From: Dehalococcoidia bacterium
GTDB lineage: Bacteria > Chloroflexota > Dehalococcoidia > Dehalococcoidales > UBA1222
Assembly (NCBI GenBank): GCA_009776515.1
Contig: WRNP01000074.1
Location: 1-6,622 of the forward strand
Length of the DNA: 6,622 bases
Direction of reading: 5' to 3'
The position numbers were made by a program, and so were the translations under genes. Within the stretch, counting starts at the first letter, position 1. Each line of letters begins with the position of its first letter. Below are positions 1 to 5,552 of the stretch, one piece after another. The notes below the pieces were generated by a model that saw nothing but the letters and a program-made list of their open reading frames with translations, was not told the origin of the DNA and searched no databases.

Positions 1-2
1 GG

Positions 3-506
3 GCGGTAGGCATTTCTGGTGCTGACGGTGCCTTAATACAGGCCCGCATCAAGGATGCCGCTCTGGGCTATATCGGCGAAATTGAGCGCGTAGAGCCCCG
101 CCTCATCACCACCCTCCTCGCTGCGGGCTACCTACCCGTCATCTCTCCGGCAAGCTACCACGACACCAACGCAGACAACGAACCGCTGCTCCTAAACGTC
201 AACGGTGACACCGTAGCTGGCGAGATCGCCTGCGCCATCGGTGCGGCCAAGCTCATTTATCTTACCGATGTAGACGGTATACGCGGCGCGGATGGCATGG
301 CCATCTCCGACCTTGACCAGGCTGGAATCTTGGAGCTGCTGGCAAATGGGGTTGCCTCAGGCGGCATGGTTCCTAAGCTGAAATCGTGCCTCACCGCCAT
401 TCGCTCAGGCATAGTCTGCCATATCGTGGACGGACGCCGCCCCCACACCCTCACTGAGGTCATTTCCGGCACCACAATCGGCACAACCATCCGCCAGAGG
501 GAGTAA
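3..506 (+). CDS. argB: Acetylglutamate kinase, C-terminal part (5' end outside window)
   Basis: This enzyme phosphorylates N-acetyl-L-glutamate with ATP, the second step of arginine synthesis via acetylated intermediates, in the cytoplasm. The frame is open from the window edge (first whole codon at base 3) to TAA at 504-506 and gives 167 visible residues, so about 90-130 N-terminal residues are missing. Numbered from the first visible residue, the amino-acid-kinase signatures are AVGISGADG (1-9), NVNGDTVAGEIA (65-76), LTDVDGI (87-93) and GGMVPK (120-125), whose Lys fits the conserved phosphate-binding lysine of the family. The C-terminus (HTLTEVISGTTIGTTI) is also typical. NVNGDT carries Gly where Ala is usual (NxNAD), probably a harmless change. 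The missing N-terminus prevents judging whether it has the extra helix of arginine-inhibited forms. It is followed 47 bp later by argD in the same direction, as expected for an arg operon. Confidence 0.96.
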   Translation, partial: AVGISGADGALIQARIKDAALGYIGEIERVEPRLITTLLAAGYLPVISPASYHDTNADNEPLLLNVNGDTVAGEIACAIGAAKLIYLTDVDGIRGADGMAISDLDQAGILELLANGVASGGMVPKLKSCLTAIRSGIVCHIVDGRRPHTLTEVISGTTIGTTIRQRE

Positions 507-519
507 TCTCTCGGCCAAT

Positions 520-525
520 TATAAT
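520..525 (+). promoter_or_regulatory. Isolated TATAAT hexamer between argB and argD
   Basis: The argB-argD gap contains a perfect TATAAT in a locally AT-rich patch, 28 bp before the argD start. No convincing -35 hexamer lies 16-18 bp upstream (that stretch is GAGGGA-like) and there is no TGn extension. It is at most a weak internal promoter and may be chance. Confidence 0.15.
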
Positions 526-539
526 CTTTATGTTAACTT

Positions 540-546
540 AAGGGAG
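540..546 (+). promoter_or_regulatory. Ribosome binding site of argD
   Basis: AAGGGAG lies 7 nt before the ATG at 554. It supports that start and independent initiation of argD after the 47-bp gap. Confidence 0.75.
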
Positions 547-553
547 ATCGGAC

Positions 554-1750
554 ATGGATTGGACTGAACTTGAAAAGAAGTATTATGCGCCTGTCTACGA
601 CCGCTTGCCGGTGACCTTGGTGCGCGGCCAAGGCATGCACGTCTGGGACGATCAGGAACGTCGCTACCTGGATTTCACAGCCGGCGTTGCCGTCCTGAGC
701 TTGGGGCACTGTCACCCGGTATTGGTTAAAGCTATCGCAGACCAAGCGGCAATCCTTGTTCACGCCTCCAATGCATTCTATACGATCCCCCAGCTTGAGT
801 TGGCCAAGCTCTTAGTAGAGCACAGTGCCTTTCAAAAAGTGTTCTTCTGCAACAGCGGTGCCGAGGCCAACGAGGCCGCCGTCAAACTTGCCCGCCGCTA
901 TGGGCATCTGCACCTAGACGGAGCCTACGAAGTCATCACCGCCATAGGCTCTTTCCACGGGCGCACCCTAGCCATGGTCGCCGCCTCAGGTCAGGAAAAA
1001 TTCCAAAAGCCCTACGCCCCGCTACCTGCAGGCTTCGTCAACGTAGCCTATGACGACCTGGAAGCCATCAAAGGAGCAACAACTTCCCGCACCTGCGCCA
1101 TAATGCTAGAGCCCGTTCAGGGCGAAGGCGGCGTCAACGTGCCTCATCCAGATTATCTGCAAAAAGTGCGCGCCTGGTGTGATGAAAATGGCCTGCTTTT
1201 TATTTTGGATGAGGTCCAGACGGGCATCGCTCGCACCGGCCACCTTTTCGCCTATCAGCACTCAGCCGTAACACCGGACATCATCACCTTGGCCAAAGGA
1301 CTGGCCTCAGGGATGCCTATTGGAGCCATGTTAGCCACCGACCGGGCTTCGGTCTTCGCTTTGGGTGAACACGGCTCCACTTTCGGCGGCAATCCTCTCG
1401 CCTGCGCCGCAGGCCACGCCGTACTAGAGTACATTATTGCGCACGATCTGGCTCGCTACGCCCAAGAGATGGGCGAGCGACTCATCGCCGGTTTGGAGAA
1501 ACTGAAAAAGGAGCACGGCTTTATTACCCAAGTACGCGGGCGAGGACTCCTGCTTGCTGTCGAGTTCGACCATGAGTGCGCCTACCCCATGGTCAGAGCA
1601 TGCCTGGAAAGAGGCCTGTTGGTCAATAAGGTGAAACCAAACGCCATCCGACTTATGCCACCGCTCATTCTCACCTCCGGTGACGCAGAGGAGGCACTCG
1701 ACATTCTCGCCGATGCTTTGGGACAGGTGGAGGCCTCACGGGAGCCTTAA
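554..1750 (+). CDS. argD: Acetylornithine aminotransferase
   Basis: This PLP-dependent class-III aminotransferase converts N-acetylglutamate semialdehyde plus glutamate to N-acetylornithine plus 2-oxoglutarate; family members often also serve lysine synthesis on succinyl-diaminopimelate. The 398 residues match the usual length. Visible signatures are the cofactor phosphate-binding SGAEANE (101-107), SFHGRT (133-138), the EPVQGEGG stretch (186-193), LDEVQTG (218-224) with the Asp that contacts the pyridine nitrogen, and ITLAKGLASGMPIGA (244-258) with the Schiff-base lysine at 248. STFGGNP (275-281) also contacts the phosphate in this family. The ATG at 554 is chosen for its Shine-Dalgarno and family-like N-terminus. 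The stop TAA shares its last base with the ATG of the next gene, so the two are probably translationally coupled. Ornithine aminotransferase is the nearest alternative, but the position after argB settles ArgD. Confidence 0.96.
   Translation: MDWTELEKKYYAPVYDRLPVTLVRGQGMHVWDDQERRYLDFTAGVAVLSLGHCHPVLVKAIADQAAILVHASNAFYTIPQLELAKLLVEHSAFQKVFFCNSGAEANEAAVKLARRYGHLHLDGAYEVITAIGSFHGRTLAMVAASGQEKFQKPYAPLPAGFVNVAYDDLEAIKGATTSRTCAIMLEPVQGEGGVNVPHPDYLQKVRAWCDENGLLFILDEVQTGIARTGHLFAYQHSAVTPDIITLAKGLASGMPIGAMLATDRASVFALGEHGSTFGGNPLACAAGHAVLEYIIAHDLARYAQEMGERLIAGLEKLKKEHGFITQVRGRGLLLAVEFDHECAYPMVRACLERGLLVNKVKPNAIRLMPPLILTSGDAEEALDILADALGQVEASREP
1740..1744 (+). promoter_or_regulatory. Ribosome binding site of the argD-argG intervening gene
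   Basis: GGGAG inside the last codons of argD lies 5 nt before the ATG at 1750. It supports the start that overlaps the argD stop (TAATG) by one base. Confidence 0.6.
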
Positions 1751-2595
1751 TGACACACCGCACCCTCGCTCGGATTTGCGATACCAACCATGGCAGTGTC
1801 CCGCTCAACACCACTGATTTTTCCGAGGTGCCACCAGCGGTAGTGGATGGGGCACGGCATATAGCAGAGAGAGAATACGGGCGAGATGCCCGCAAGGTAA
1901 ACAGCCTTGTAGGCCAAATGATCGCCCTGTACCTTATGGCCGATGACAAGGATATCGCCATCGTCTTCAACCCAGGCGGCTGGGGCTGGACTCCAATATC
2001 GCAGGCTCCTCCGTGGCTGACCATTTTAAAAGGCATGGAAAAGGTTCTAGAAGAAGCCGGCCATAAAGTGATAACCCTGAACTATCTCCGCACTATGCGC
2101 AGCTTGGGCGGCCAATTCGGTGAAATCGGAGCTCTCGTAAAGCTCTCCCGCGCCAAAGGACGTGAGCTCGCCGCGCGAGTGAATCATCTCACCCAACATC
2201 GGCCCCGTCTTAAGGTGATCATCACCGGCGAGAGCAACGGCGCATCCATGGCGGAAGACACTGTTCGTTTCCTGCGTGATAACCCGCGCGTCTTCTCTGT
2301 CCAAACCGGCACCCCTTTCTGGGCCCGCAGTGAGCCTCACCCGCGCAGTCTGATCATCAACCACAACGGAGTGGAGCCAGACTCTTTCAGTAGCGGGAGC
2401 ATCCGCCGCATCATCACCGCCAATGTCCAAGCCTTATTCGGGCGCTATAAAGGCAGCAAAGGCAACATCCTGTTTTATATCGGCGCCCCCGGTCACGTGT
2501 ATAATTGGGAGTATGTCACCATACGGGAGAAGATTACAGACTTCCTCAAGCAAACGGTCATCTCGGAAAGAAGCCAAGAAACAGTTAATTCATAA
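1750..2595 (+). CDS. Unrecognised alpha/beta-hydrolase-like protein within the arg operon
   Basis: I do not recognise this 281-residue protein as a named family. Read along the chain it looks like an alpha/beta-hydrolase core: strand DIAIVFNPGGWGW (68-80) with a Gly/Trp-rich loop where the oxyanion hole usually sits; helix 90-103; strand HKVITLNYL (105-113); strand RLKVIITGESNGAS (153-166), whose GxSxG elbow places a nucleophile at Ser162; strand SLIINHNGVEPDSF (200-213), offering Asp211 as the acid; and strand NILFYIGAPGHVY (239-251), offering His249 as the base. Triad order and spacing fit the fold, but the assignment is inference. There is no signal peptide; the N-terminal 50 residues are polar and may be an extra cap or dimer arm, and segment 52-63 is hydrophobic but too short for a clear membrane span. 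It carries no OTCase motif (STRTR, HPxQ, HCLP), so it is not ArgF. One-base overlap with argD and 11 bp to argG make it part of the operon. Esterase, amidase or peptidase activity is possible. Confidence 0.85.
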   Translation: MTHRTLARICDTNHGSVPLNTTDFSEVPPAVVDGARHIAEREYGRDARKVNSLVGQMIALYLMADDKDIAIVFNPGGWGWTPISQAPPWLTILKGMEKVLEEAGHKVITLNYLRTMRSLGGQFGEIGALVKLSRAKGRELAARVNHLTQHRPRLKVIITGESNGASMAEDTVRFLRDNPRVFSVQTGTPFWARSEPHPRSLIINHNGVEPDSFSSGSIRRIITANVQALFGRYKGSKGNILFYIGAPGHVYNWEYVTIREKITDFLKQTVISERSQETVNS

Positions 2596-2602
2596 AGGAG
2601 GT
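2595..2602 (+). promoter_or_regulatory. Strong Shine-Dalgarno of argG overlapping the upstream stop
   Basis: AAGGAGGT is a near-perfect anti-16S match. Its first base is the last base of the preceding TAA stop, and GGAGG ends 5 nt before the argG ATG at 2607. Ribosomes ending the upstream gene stop right on this site, which favours coupled and strong argG translation. Confidence 0.85.
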
Positions 2603-2606
2603 TGCG

Positions 2607-3833
2607 ATGCCTGGTAAAGTTGTGCTGGCCTATTCCGGAGGTCTGGATACCTCAGCGGCCATCAAGTGGCTTAACGAAAAATACGGCCTGGATGTGATTA
2701 CCCTCACAGTGGACGTAGGCAATGAGAAAGATTTTCTCGCTGCCCGCGACAAAGCGCTGGCGGTAGGGGCCGTCAAGGCCATTGTCAAGGATGCCAAGCA
2801 AGAACTCGTAACCGACTATATCTTCCCGGCACTTAAGGCCGGGGCCGTCTATGAAGGCCGCTACCCTCTGGCGACCGCCCTCTCCCGCCCCCTCATGGCG
2901 CGCCTCCTAGCTGAGGTAGCCCTGGCGGAAGGAGCCGATGCCATCGCCCATGGTTGCACCGGCAAGGGCAATGATCAGGTGCGTTTTGAGGTTAGCGTGG
3001 CCGCCCTCGCTCCTCACCTTAAGGTGATCGCTCCCGCCCGAGAGTGGGGCATGACACGCGAGGATACCATCAAATATGCGCTTTCGCGCGGCATCCCTGT
3101 CCCCGTCAAAAGCGGTAGCGCCTACTCAATTGACGAAAACCTCTGGGGGCGCAGCATCGAATGCGGCGTCCTAGAAGACCCCTGGACCGAGCCGCCGGAG
3201 GATGTCTATGCGTGGACAGCCTCTCCCGCTAAGACTCCTGACCAGCCCGCCTATATCGTCGTTGGCTTTGAGCGAGGTGCGCCGGTATCCTTGGACGGCG
3301 TTACCATTCCCGGGCTTGGGCTCATTGAGAAGATCCACGAAGTGGCCGGGAGGCACGGCGTGGGGCGCATTGACCATGTCGAAAACCGCCTGGTGGGCAT
3401 CAAGTCACGCGAGATATATGAAGCGCCTGCAGCTACAGTGTTAGTCGCAGCACATCAGGCATTGGAGGATCTCACCCTCACCAAGGAGCAAGCTCGTTTC
3501 AAGGCCAGGGTCGCCCCAGAGTATGCCGACCTCGTCTACAATGGGCAATGGTTCACCGCCCTGCGACAAGACCTGGATGCGTTCATTGAGAGCACCCAGC
3601 GCTTTGTCACGGGCGAGGTACGCCTCAAGCTATTCAAGGGACAATGCTGCGTGATCGGGCGACGCTCGCCTTTCTCCCTGTACAGTCACGGCTTAGCAAC
3701 TTACGACCAAGGAGATCACTTTGACCAGGGGGCCGCTCCCGGCTTCATCCATCTTTGGGGGCTGCCAGTAAAAACCCAAGCCCAAGTGCAGCAAATCTGT
3801 ACTCTACCCGCCAATAAACCGGAAGGTGTATGA
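2607..3833 (+). CDS. argG: Argininosuccinate synthase
   Basis: The enzyme condenses citrulline with aspartate using ATP, via a citrullyl-AMP intermediate, giving argininosuccinate, AMP and pyrophosphate. The 408 residues match the bacterial type-1 length. The N-terminal PP-loop AYSGGLDTS (8-16) binds ATP. Further family signatures are YEGRYPLATALSRP (82-95), AHGCTGKGNDQVRFE (114-128), which binds aspartate and citrulline, and the SIDENLWGRSIECG stretch (174-187). The C-terminal part, including GRRSPFSLYS (351-360), is the typical multimerisation tail. The ATG at 2607 is fixed by the strong Shine-Dalgarno and by the PP-loop beginning at residue 8. The stop TGA overlaps the argH start. No damage or unusual residue was noticed. 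Confidence 0.98.
   Translation: MPGKVVLAYSGGLDTSAAIKWLNEKYGLDVITLTVDVGNEKDFLAARDKALAVGAVKAIVKDAKQELVTDYIFPALKAGAVYEGRYPLATALSRPLMARLLAEVALAEGADAIAHGCTGKGNDQVRFEVSVAALAPHLKVIAPAREWGMTREDTIKYALSRGIPVPVKSGSAYSIDENLWGRSIECGVLEDPWTEPPEDVYAWTASPAKTPDQPAYIVVGFERGAPVSLDGVTIPGLGLIEKIHEVAGRHGVGRIDHVENRLVGIKSREIYEAPAATVLVAAHQALEDLTLTKEQARFKARVAPEYADLVYNGQWFTALRQDLDAFIESTQRFVTGEVRLKLFKGQCCVIGRRSPFSLYSHGLATYDQGDHFDQGAAPGFIHLWGLPVKTQAQVQQICTLPANKPEGV
3821..3826 (+). promoter_or_regulatory. Ribosome binding site of argH, bearing on start choice
   Basis: GGAAGG lies 3 nt before the ATG at 3830 and 6 nt before the second, in-frame ATG at 3833. The spacing favours 3833 as the true start, giving a TGATG one-base overlap with argG rather than ATGA. 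Confidence 0.5.
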
Positions 3834-5224
3834 TGAGCCATATCAGGAGCCGCTTCAGCAAAGAAGCCACCGAGGCCGTAGTGCGCTACACCTCCTCCCT
3901 GTCTTTCGACCGTCGGCTCTACCCCCAGGACATCGCCGGCAGTATAGCCCATGCCCGCATGTTGGGGCGGCAAGGCATCATCTCCCCCGCCGAGGCCGAG
4001 GCTCTGATACAGGGGTTGGATAGCGTAAACAGCGAGCTTGCTGCCGGGCGCTTTGAGTTCAGGTCTGAACTTGAGGACATCCATATGGCCATTGAGTCCC
4101 GCCTGCTTGAGCTTATCGGCCCAGTAGCTGGCAAGCTACACACTGCCCGCTCGCGTAACGATCAAGTATCCCTAGATCTTAGGCTCTACGTCAAAGAGGC
4201 CATCCAGCAGACACTGTCTTCTGTTAGGAATCTGCAAAAAGCCCTGGTGGCACAAGCCGAATCCCATCGTAAAACCGCCATGCCTGGCTATACCCACCTC
4301 CAGCCAGCCCAACCCGTGTTGCTGGCGCACCATTTGCTGGCTTATTTTGAGATGCTGGAGCGAGATTATGCCCGCTTTGCAGACACCCTCAAACGGACTG
4401 ATGTCCTCCCCCTCGGCAGCGGAGCCCTGGCGGGAGCAGCCTATGACCTCGACCGAGCCGCCGTGGCAGCCGAGTTGGGTTTTGCGCAAGTAAGTCGCAA
4501 TAGCCTGGATGCCGTGGCCGACCGCGACTTCGTGCTGGAATACTTGGCAGCAGCAAGCATCTGTATGTCCCACCTCTCGCGCCTGGCTGAAGAATTAGTG
4601 CTGTGGTCATCCGCCGAATTCGGCTTTGTTAGGCTGGATGATGCCTATACCACCGGCTCCAGCATCATGCCTCAGAAGAAAAACCCGGACGTGGCCGAAC
4701 TTGGGCGAGGCAAAGCAGGGAGGGTCTTCGGGCATCTTTTAGCTATGCTCACCACCTTGAAAGGATTACCTCTGGCCTATAACCGCGACCTTCAAGAAGA
4801 CAAAGAGGCACTATTTGATGCCGTTGATACCCTGCTATTGAGCCTGGAGGTATTCTCCGGCATGATCTCCACTGCCCAGTTTCAAGCAGCACAGATGAAG
4901 CGCGCCCTGGTCGACAACGGCATCCTAGCTACCGACCTGGCTGATTACTTGGTGAAAAAAGGGCTTCCTTTCCGCGAAGCCCATGGGGTAGTCGGCCGCC
5001 TCGTATCCTACGCCGAGACTCAAAGTAAACCGCTGCGCAAGCTGAGCCTGGCTGAATATCAGCTCTTCAGTCCTCTTTTTGACGATGATGCTCGCCGTCT
5101 AAGTTTAGCGAAATCGTTAGCAGCACGGAGCATCCCAGGCGGCACCGCGCCAAAACAAGTAGCCCGCCAGATCTGGCGGGCTAAGAAGATCCTGGGTATC
5201 CCATGTTCAGCCCAGAGTATATGA
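3830..5224 (+). CDS. argH: Argininosuccinate lyase
   Basis: The enzyme splits argininosuccinate into arginine and fumarate, the last step of the pathway, as a tetramer of the fumarase/aspartase superfamily. The frame gives 464 residues from the first of two tandem ATGs, or 463 from the better-spaced second one at 3833. Numbered from the first ATG, visible motifs are SLSFDRRLYPQDIAGSIAHA (23-42), HTARSRND (104-111) for substrate binding, GYTHLQPAQP (153-162) with the conserved His156, and the superfamily signature GSSIMPQKKNPD (276-287), whose Ser pair supplies the catalytic serine. The N-terminus reads MSHIRSRFS where many bacterial enzymes have a WGGRF motif. After the usual end (AKKILG) a short tail CSAQSI follows. 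Codons 5160-5183 double as a perfect palindrome that may terminate rpmB on the other strand. No terminator for the arg operon is visible after the stop. Confidence 0.98.
   Translation: MMSHIRSRFSKEATEAVVRYTSSLSFDRRLYPQDIAGSIAHARMLGRQGIISPAEAEALIQGLDSVNSELAAGRFEFRSELEDIHMAIESRLLELIGPVAGKLHTARSRNDQVSLDLRLYVKEAIQQTLSSVRNLQKALVAQAESHRKTAMPGYTHLQPAQPVLLAHHLLAYFEMLERDYARFADTLKRTDVLPLGSGALAGAAYDLDRAAVAAELGFAQVSRNSLDAVADRDFVLEYLAAASICMSHLSRLAEELVLWSSAEFGFVRLDDAYTTGSSIMPQKKNPDVAELGRGKAGRVFGHLLAMLTTLKGLPLAYNRDLQEDKEALFDAVDTLLLSLEVFSGMISTAQFQAAQMKRALVDNGILATDLADYLVKKGLPFREAHGVVGRLVSYAETQSKPLRKLSLAEYQLFSPLFDDDARRLSLAKSLAARSIPGGTAPKQVARQIWRAKKILGIPCSAQSI
5160..5183 (-). terminator. Candidate intrinsic terminator of rpmB, embedded in argH
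   Basis: A perfect 24-bp palindrome with half-site TAGCCCGCCAGA can fold into a GC-rich stem of about 10 bp with a GATC loop. Read on the - strand it is followed by ACTTGTTTTGG, a moderate U-tract, and begins 53 nt past the rpmB stop at 5236. On the + strand it is followed by AGAAGATCC, with no U-tract, so a role for the arg operon is unlikely. The sequence is fully inside the argH reading frame (QVARQIWRAKK), so it must serve as coding DNA too. The terminator role is inference; the interrupted T-tract is its weak point. Confidence 0.5.
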
Positions 5225-5235
5225 TACCAATATGC

Positions 5236-5427
5236 CTATGCCGGGGCCTGGACCGCTTTGCGGGCGGTGCGCAGGCAACGCGTGCAGAGACTGAGGCGTA
5301 CTTCCTTGCCGTCACATGGGACTTTGGCCGACTGGATGTTGGCCATCCAGCGATGATTGGTACGCCGCTTGGAGTGGCTCACGTTATGACCAAACTGCCC
5401 AGCTTTGCCGCAGTTGTCGCATCTCAT
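5236..5427 (-). CDS. rpmB: 50S ribosomal protein L28, zinc-binding form
   Basis: L28 is a small protein of the large ribosomal subunit that binds 23S rRNA. The 63-residue product has the family N-terminus CDNCGKAGQFGHNVSHS (3-19) followed by the basic KRRTNHRW (20-27), and ends with LCTRCLRTARK (47-57). The pairs Cys3/Cys6 and Cys48/Cys51 form the four-cysteine zinc site of the C+ type; Cys38 is an additional cysteine. The ATG at 5427 fits the canonical short N-terminus starting just before the first CxxC. Its Shine-Dalgarno is 12 nt away, a little long. It runs opposite to its neighbours, tail to tail with argH (11 bp apart) and head to head with the fakA-like gene, an arrangement I recall around rpmB in Firmicutes. 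Overlapping + strand frames here are antisense shadows. Confidence 0.96.
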   Translation of the reverse strand: MRCDNCGKAGQFGHNVSHSKRRTNHRWMANIQSAKVPCDGKEVRLSLCTRCLRTARKAVQAPA

Positions 5428-5438
5428 TTTATATACCG

Positions 5439-5446
5439 TCTCCTTT
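5439..5446 (-). promoter_or_regulatory. Ribosome binding site of rpmB
   Basis: On the - strand this reads AAAGGAGA. GGAG ends 12 nt before the ATG at 5427, at the long end of normal spacing. No in-frame ATG, GTG or TTG lies between the site and 5427, so this start is retained. Its outer two bases are shared with the -35 element of the opposing fakA promoter. Confidence 0.6.
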
Positions 5447-5473
5447 GACTAGCTACGTGTTTTGGTGTAAAAT
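5445..5473 (+). promoter_or_regulatory. Candidate sigma70-type promoter for the fakA-like gene
   Basis: TTGACT (5445-5450) and TAAAAT (5468-5473) each match the consensus at 5 of 6 positions and are separated by exactly 17 bp. Transcription would start near 5480, leaving a leader of about 73 nt before the ATG at 5553. This is the best promoter match noticed in the window. Confidence 0.65.
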
Positions 5474-5492
5474 GCCCACTTTGGATGCTCTT

Positions 5493-5522
5493 ATGCTATC
5501 ACAATCCCCCATTTTTTGACAA
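5493..5522 (-). promoter_or_regulatory. Candidate promoter for rpmB
   Basis: On the - strand TTGTCA (5522-5517) is followed after 18 nt by TAGCAT (5498-5493), preceded by TGA, an extended -10 motif. The hexamers match the consensus 5/6 and 4/6. Transcription would start near 5486, about 58 nt before the rpmB ATG. The element is weaker than the opposing promoter. Confidence 0.4.
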
Positions 5523-5543
5523 GCCCGACAAGCGAAAGGGGAT
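5504..5543 (+). promoter_or_regulatory. Possible leader hairpin covering the fakA ribosome binding site
   Basis: ATCCCC (5504-5509) is complementary to GGGGAT (5538-5543), and TTT (5512-5514) can extend the stem with AAA (5535-5537) around a two-base bulge, enclosing a loop of about 20 nt. The 3' arm contains AAAGGGGA, the Shine-Dalgarno of the downstream gene. Folding would hide it. Nine pairs with a bulge is modest, so this is speculative. Confidence 0.25.
5535..5542 (+). promoter_or_regulatory. Ribosome binding site of the fakA-like gene
   Basis: AAAGGGGA ends 10 nt before the ATG at 5553. An in-frame TTG at 5550 lies directly before this ATG; ATG is preferred. Confidence 0.6.
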
Positions 5544-5552
5544 ACTATTTTG

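Noticed and set aside
1671..2430. Two - strand frames (1671-2036 and 2047-2430) opposite argD and the hydrolase-like gene
   Set aside because: Their protein sequences show no domain-like pattern, and the + strand genes fit the operon spacing with their own ribosome binding sites. They are shadows of GC-rich coding DNA.
1750..2595. The argD-argG intervening gene as a divergent ornithine carbamoyltransferase
   Set aside because: None of the carbamoyl-phosphate or ornithine binding motifs (STRTR, HPxQ, HCLP) is present, and the strand order with GxSxG suits a hydrolase.
3716..4573. - strand frames of 122 and 133 codons opposite argG and argH
   Set aside because: argG and argH are certain on the other strand, and the antisense products show no family features.
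5203..5448. + strand open frame of 81 codons overlapping the argH end
   Set aside because: It is antisense to rpmB, which has clear L28 motifs, and has no recognisable features or good ribosome binding site.
5516..5546. TTGACA (5516-5521) with GATACT (5541-5546) as a second + strand promoter for fakA
   Set aside because: The 19-bp spacing and 4/6 match of the -10 are poor, and transcription would start at or after the ATG. The 5445-5473 promoter is much better.
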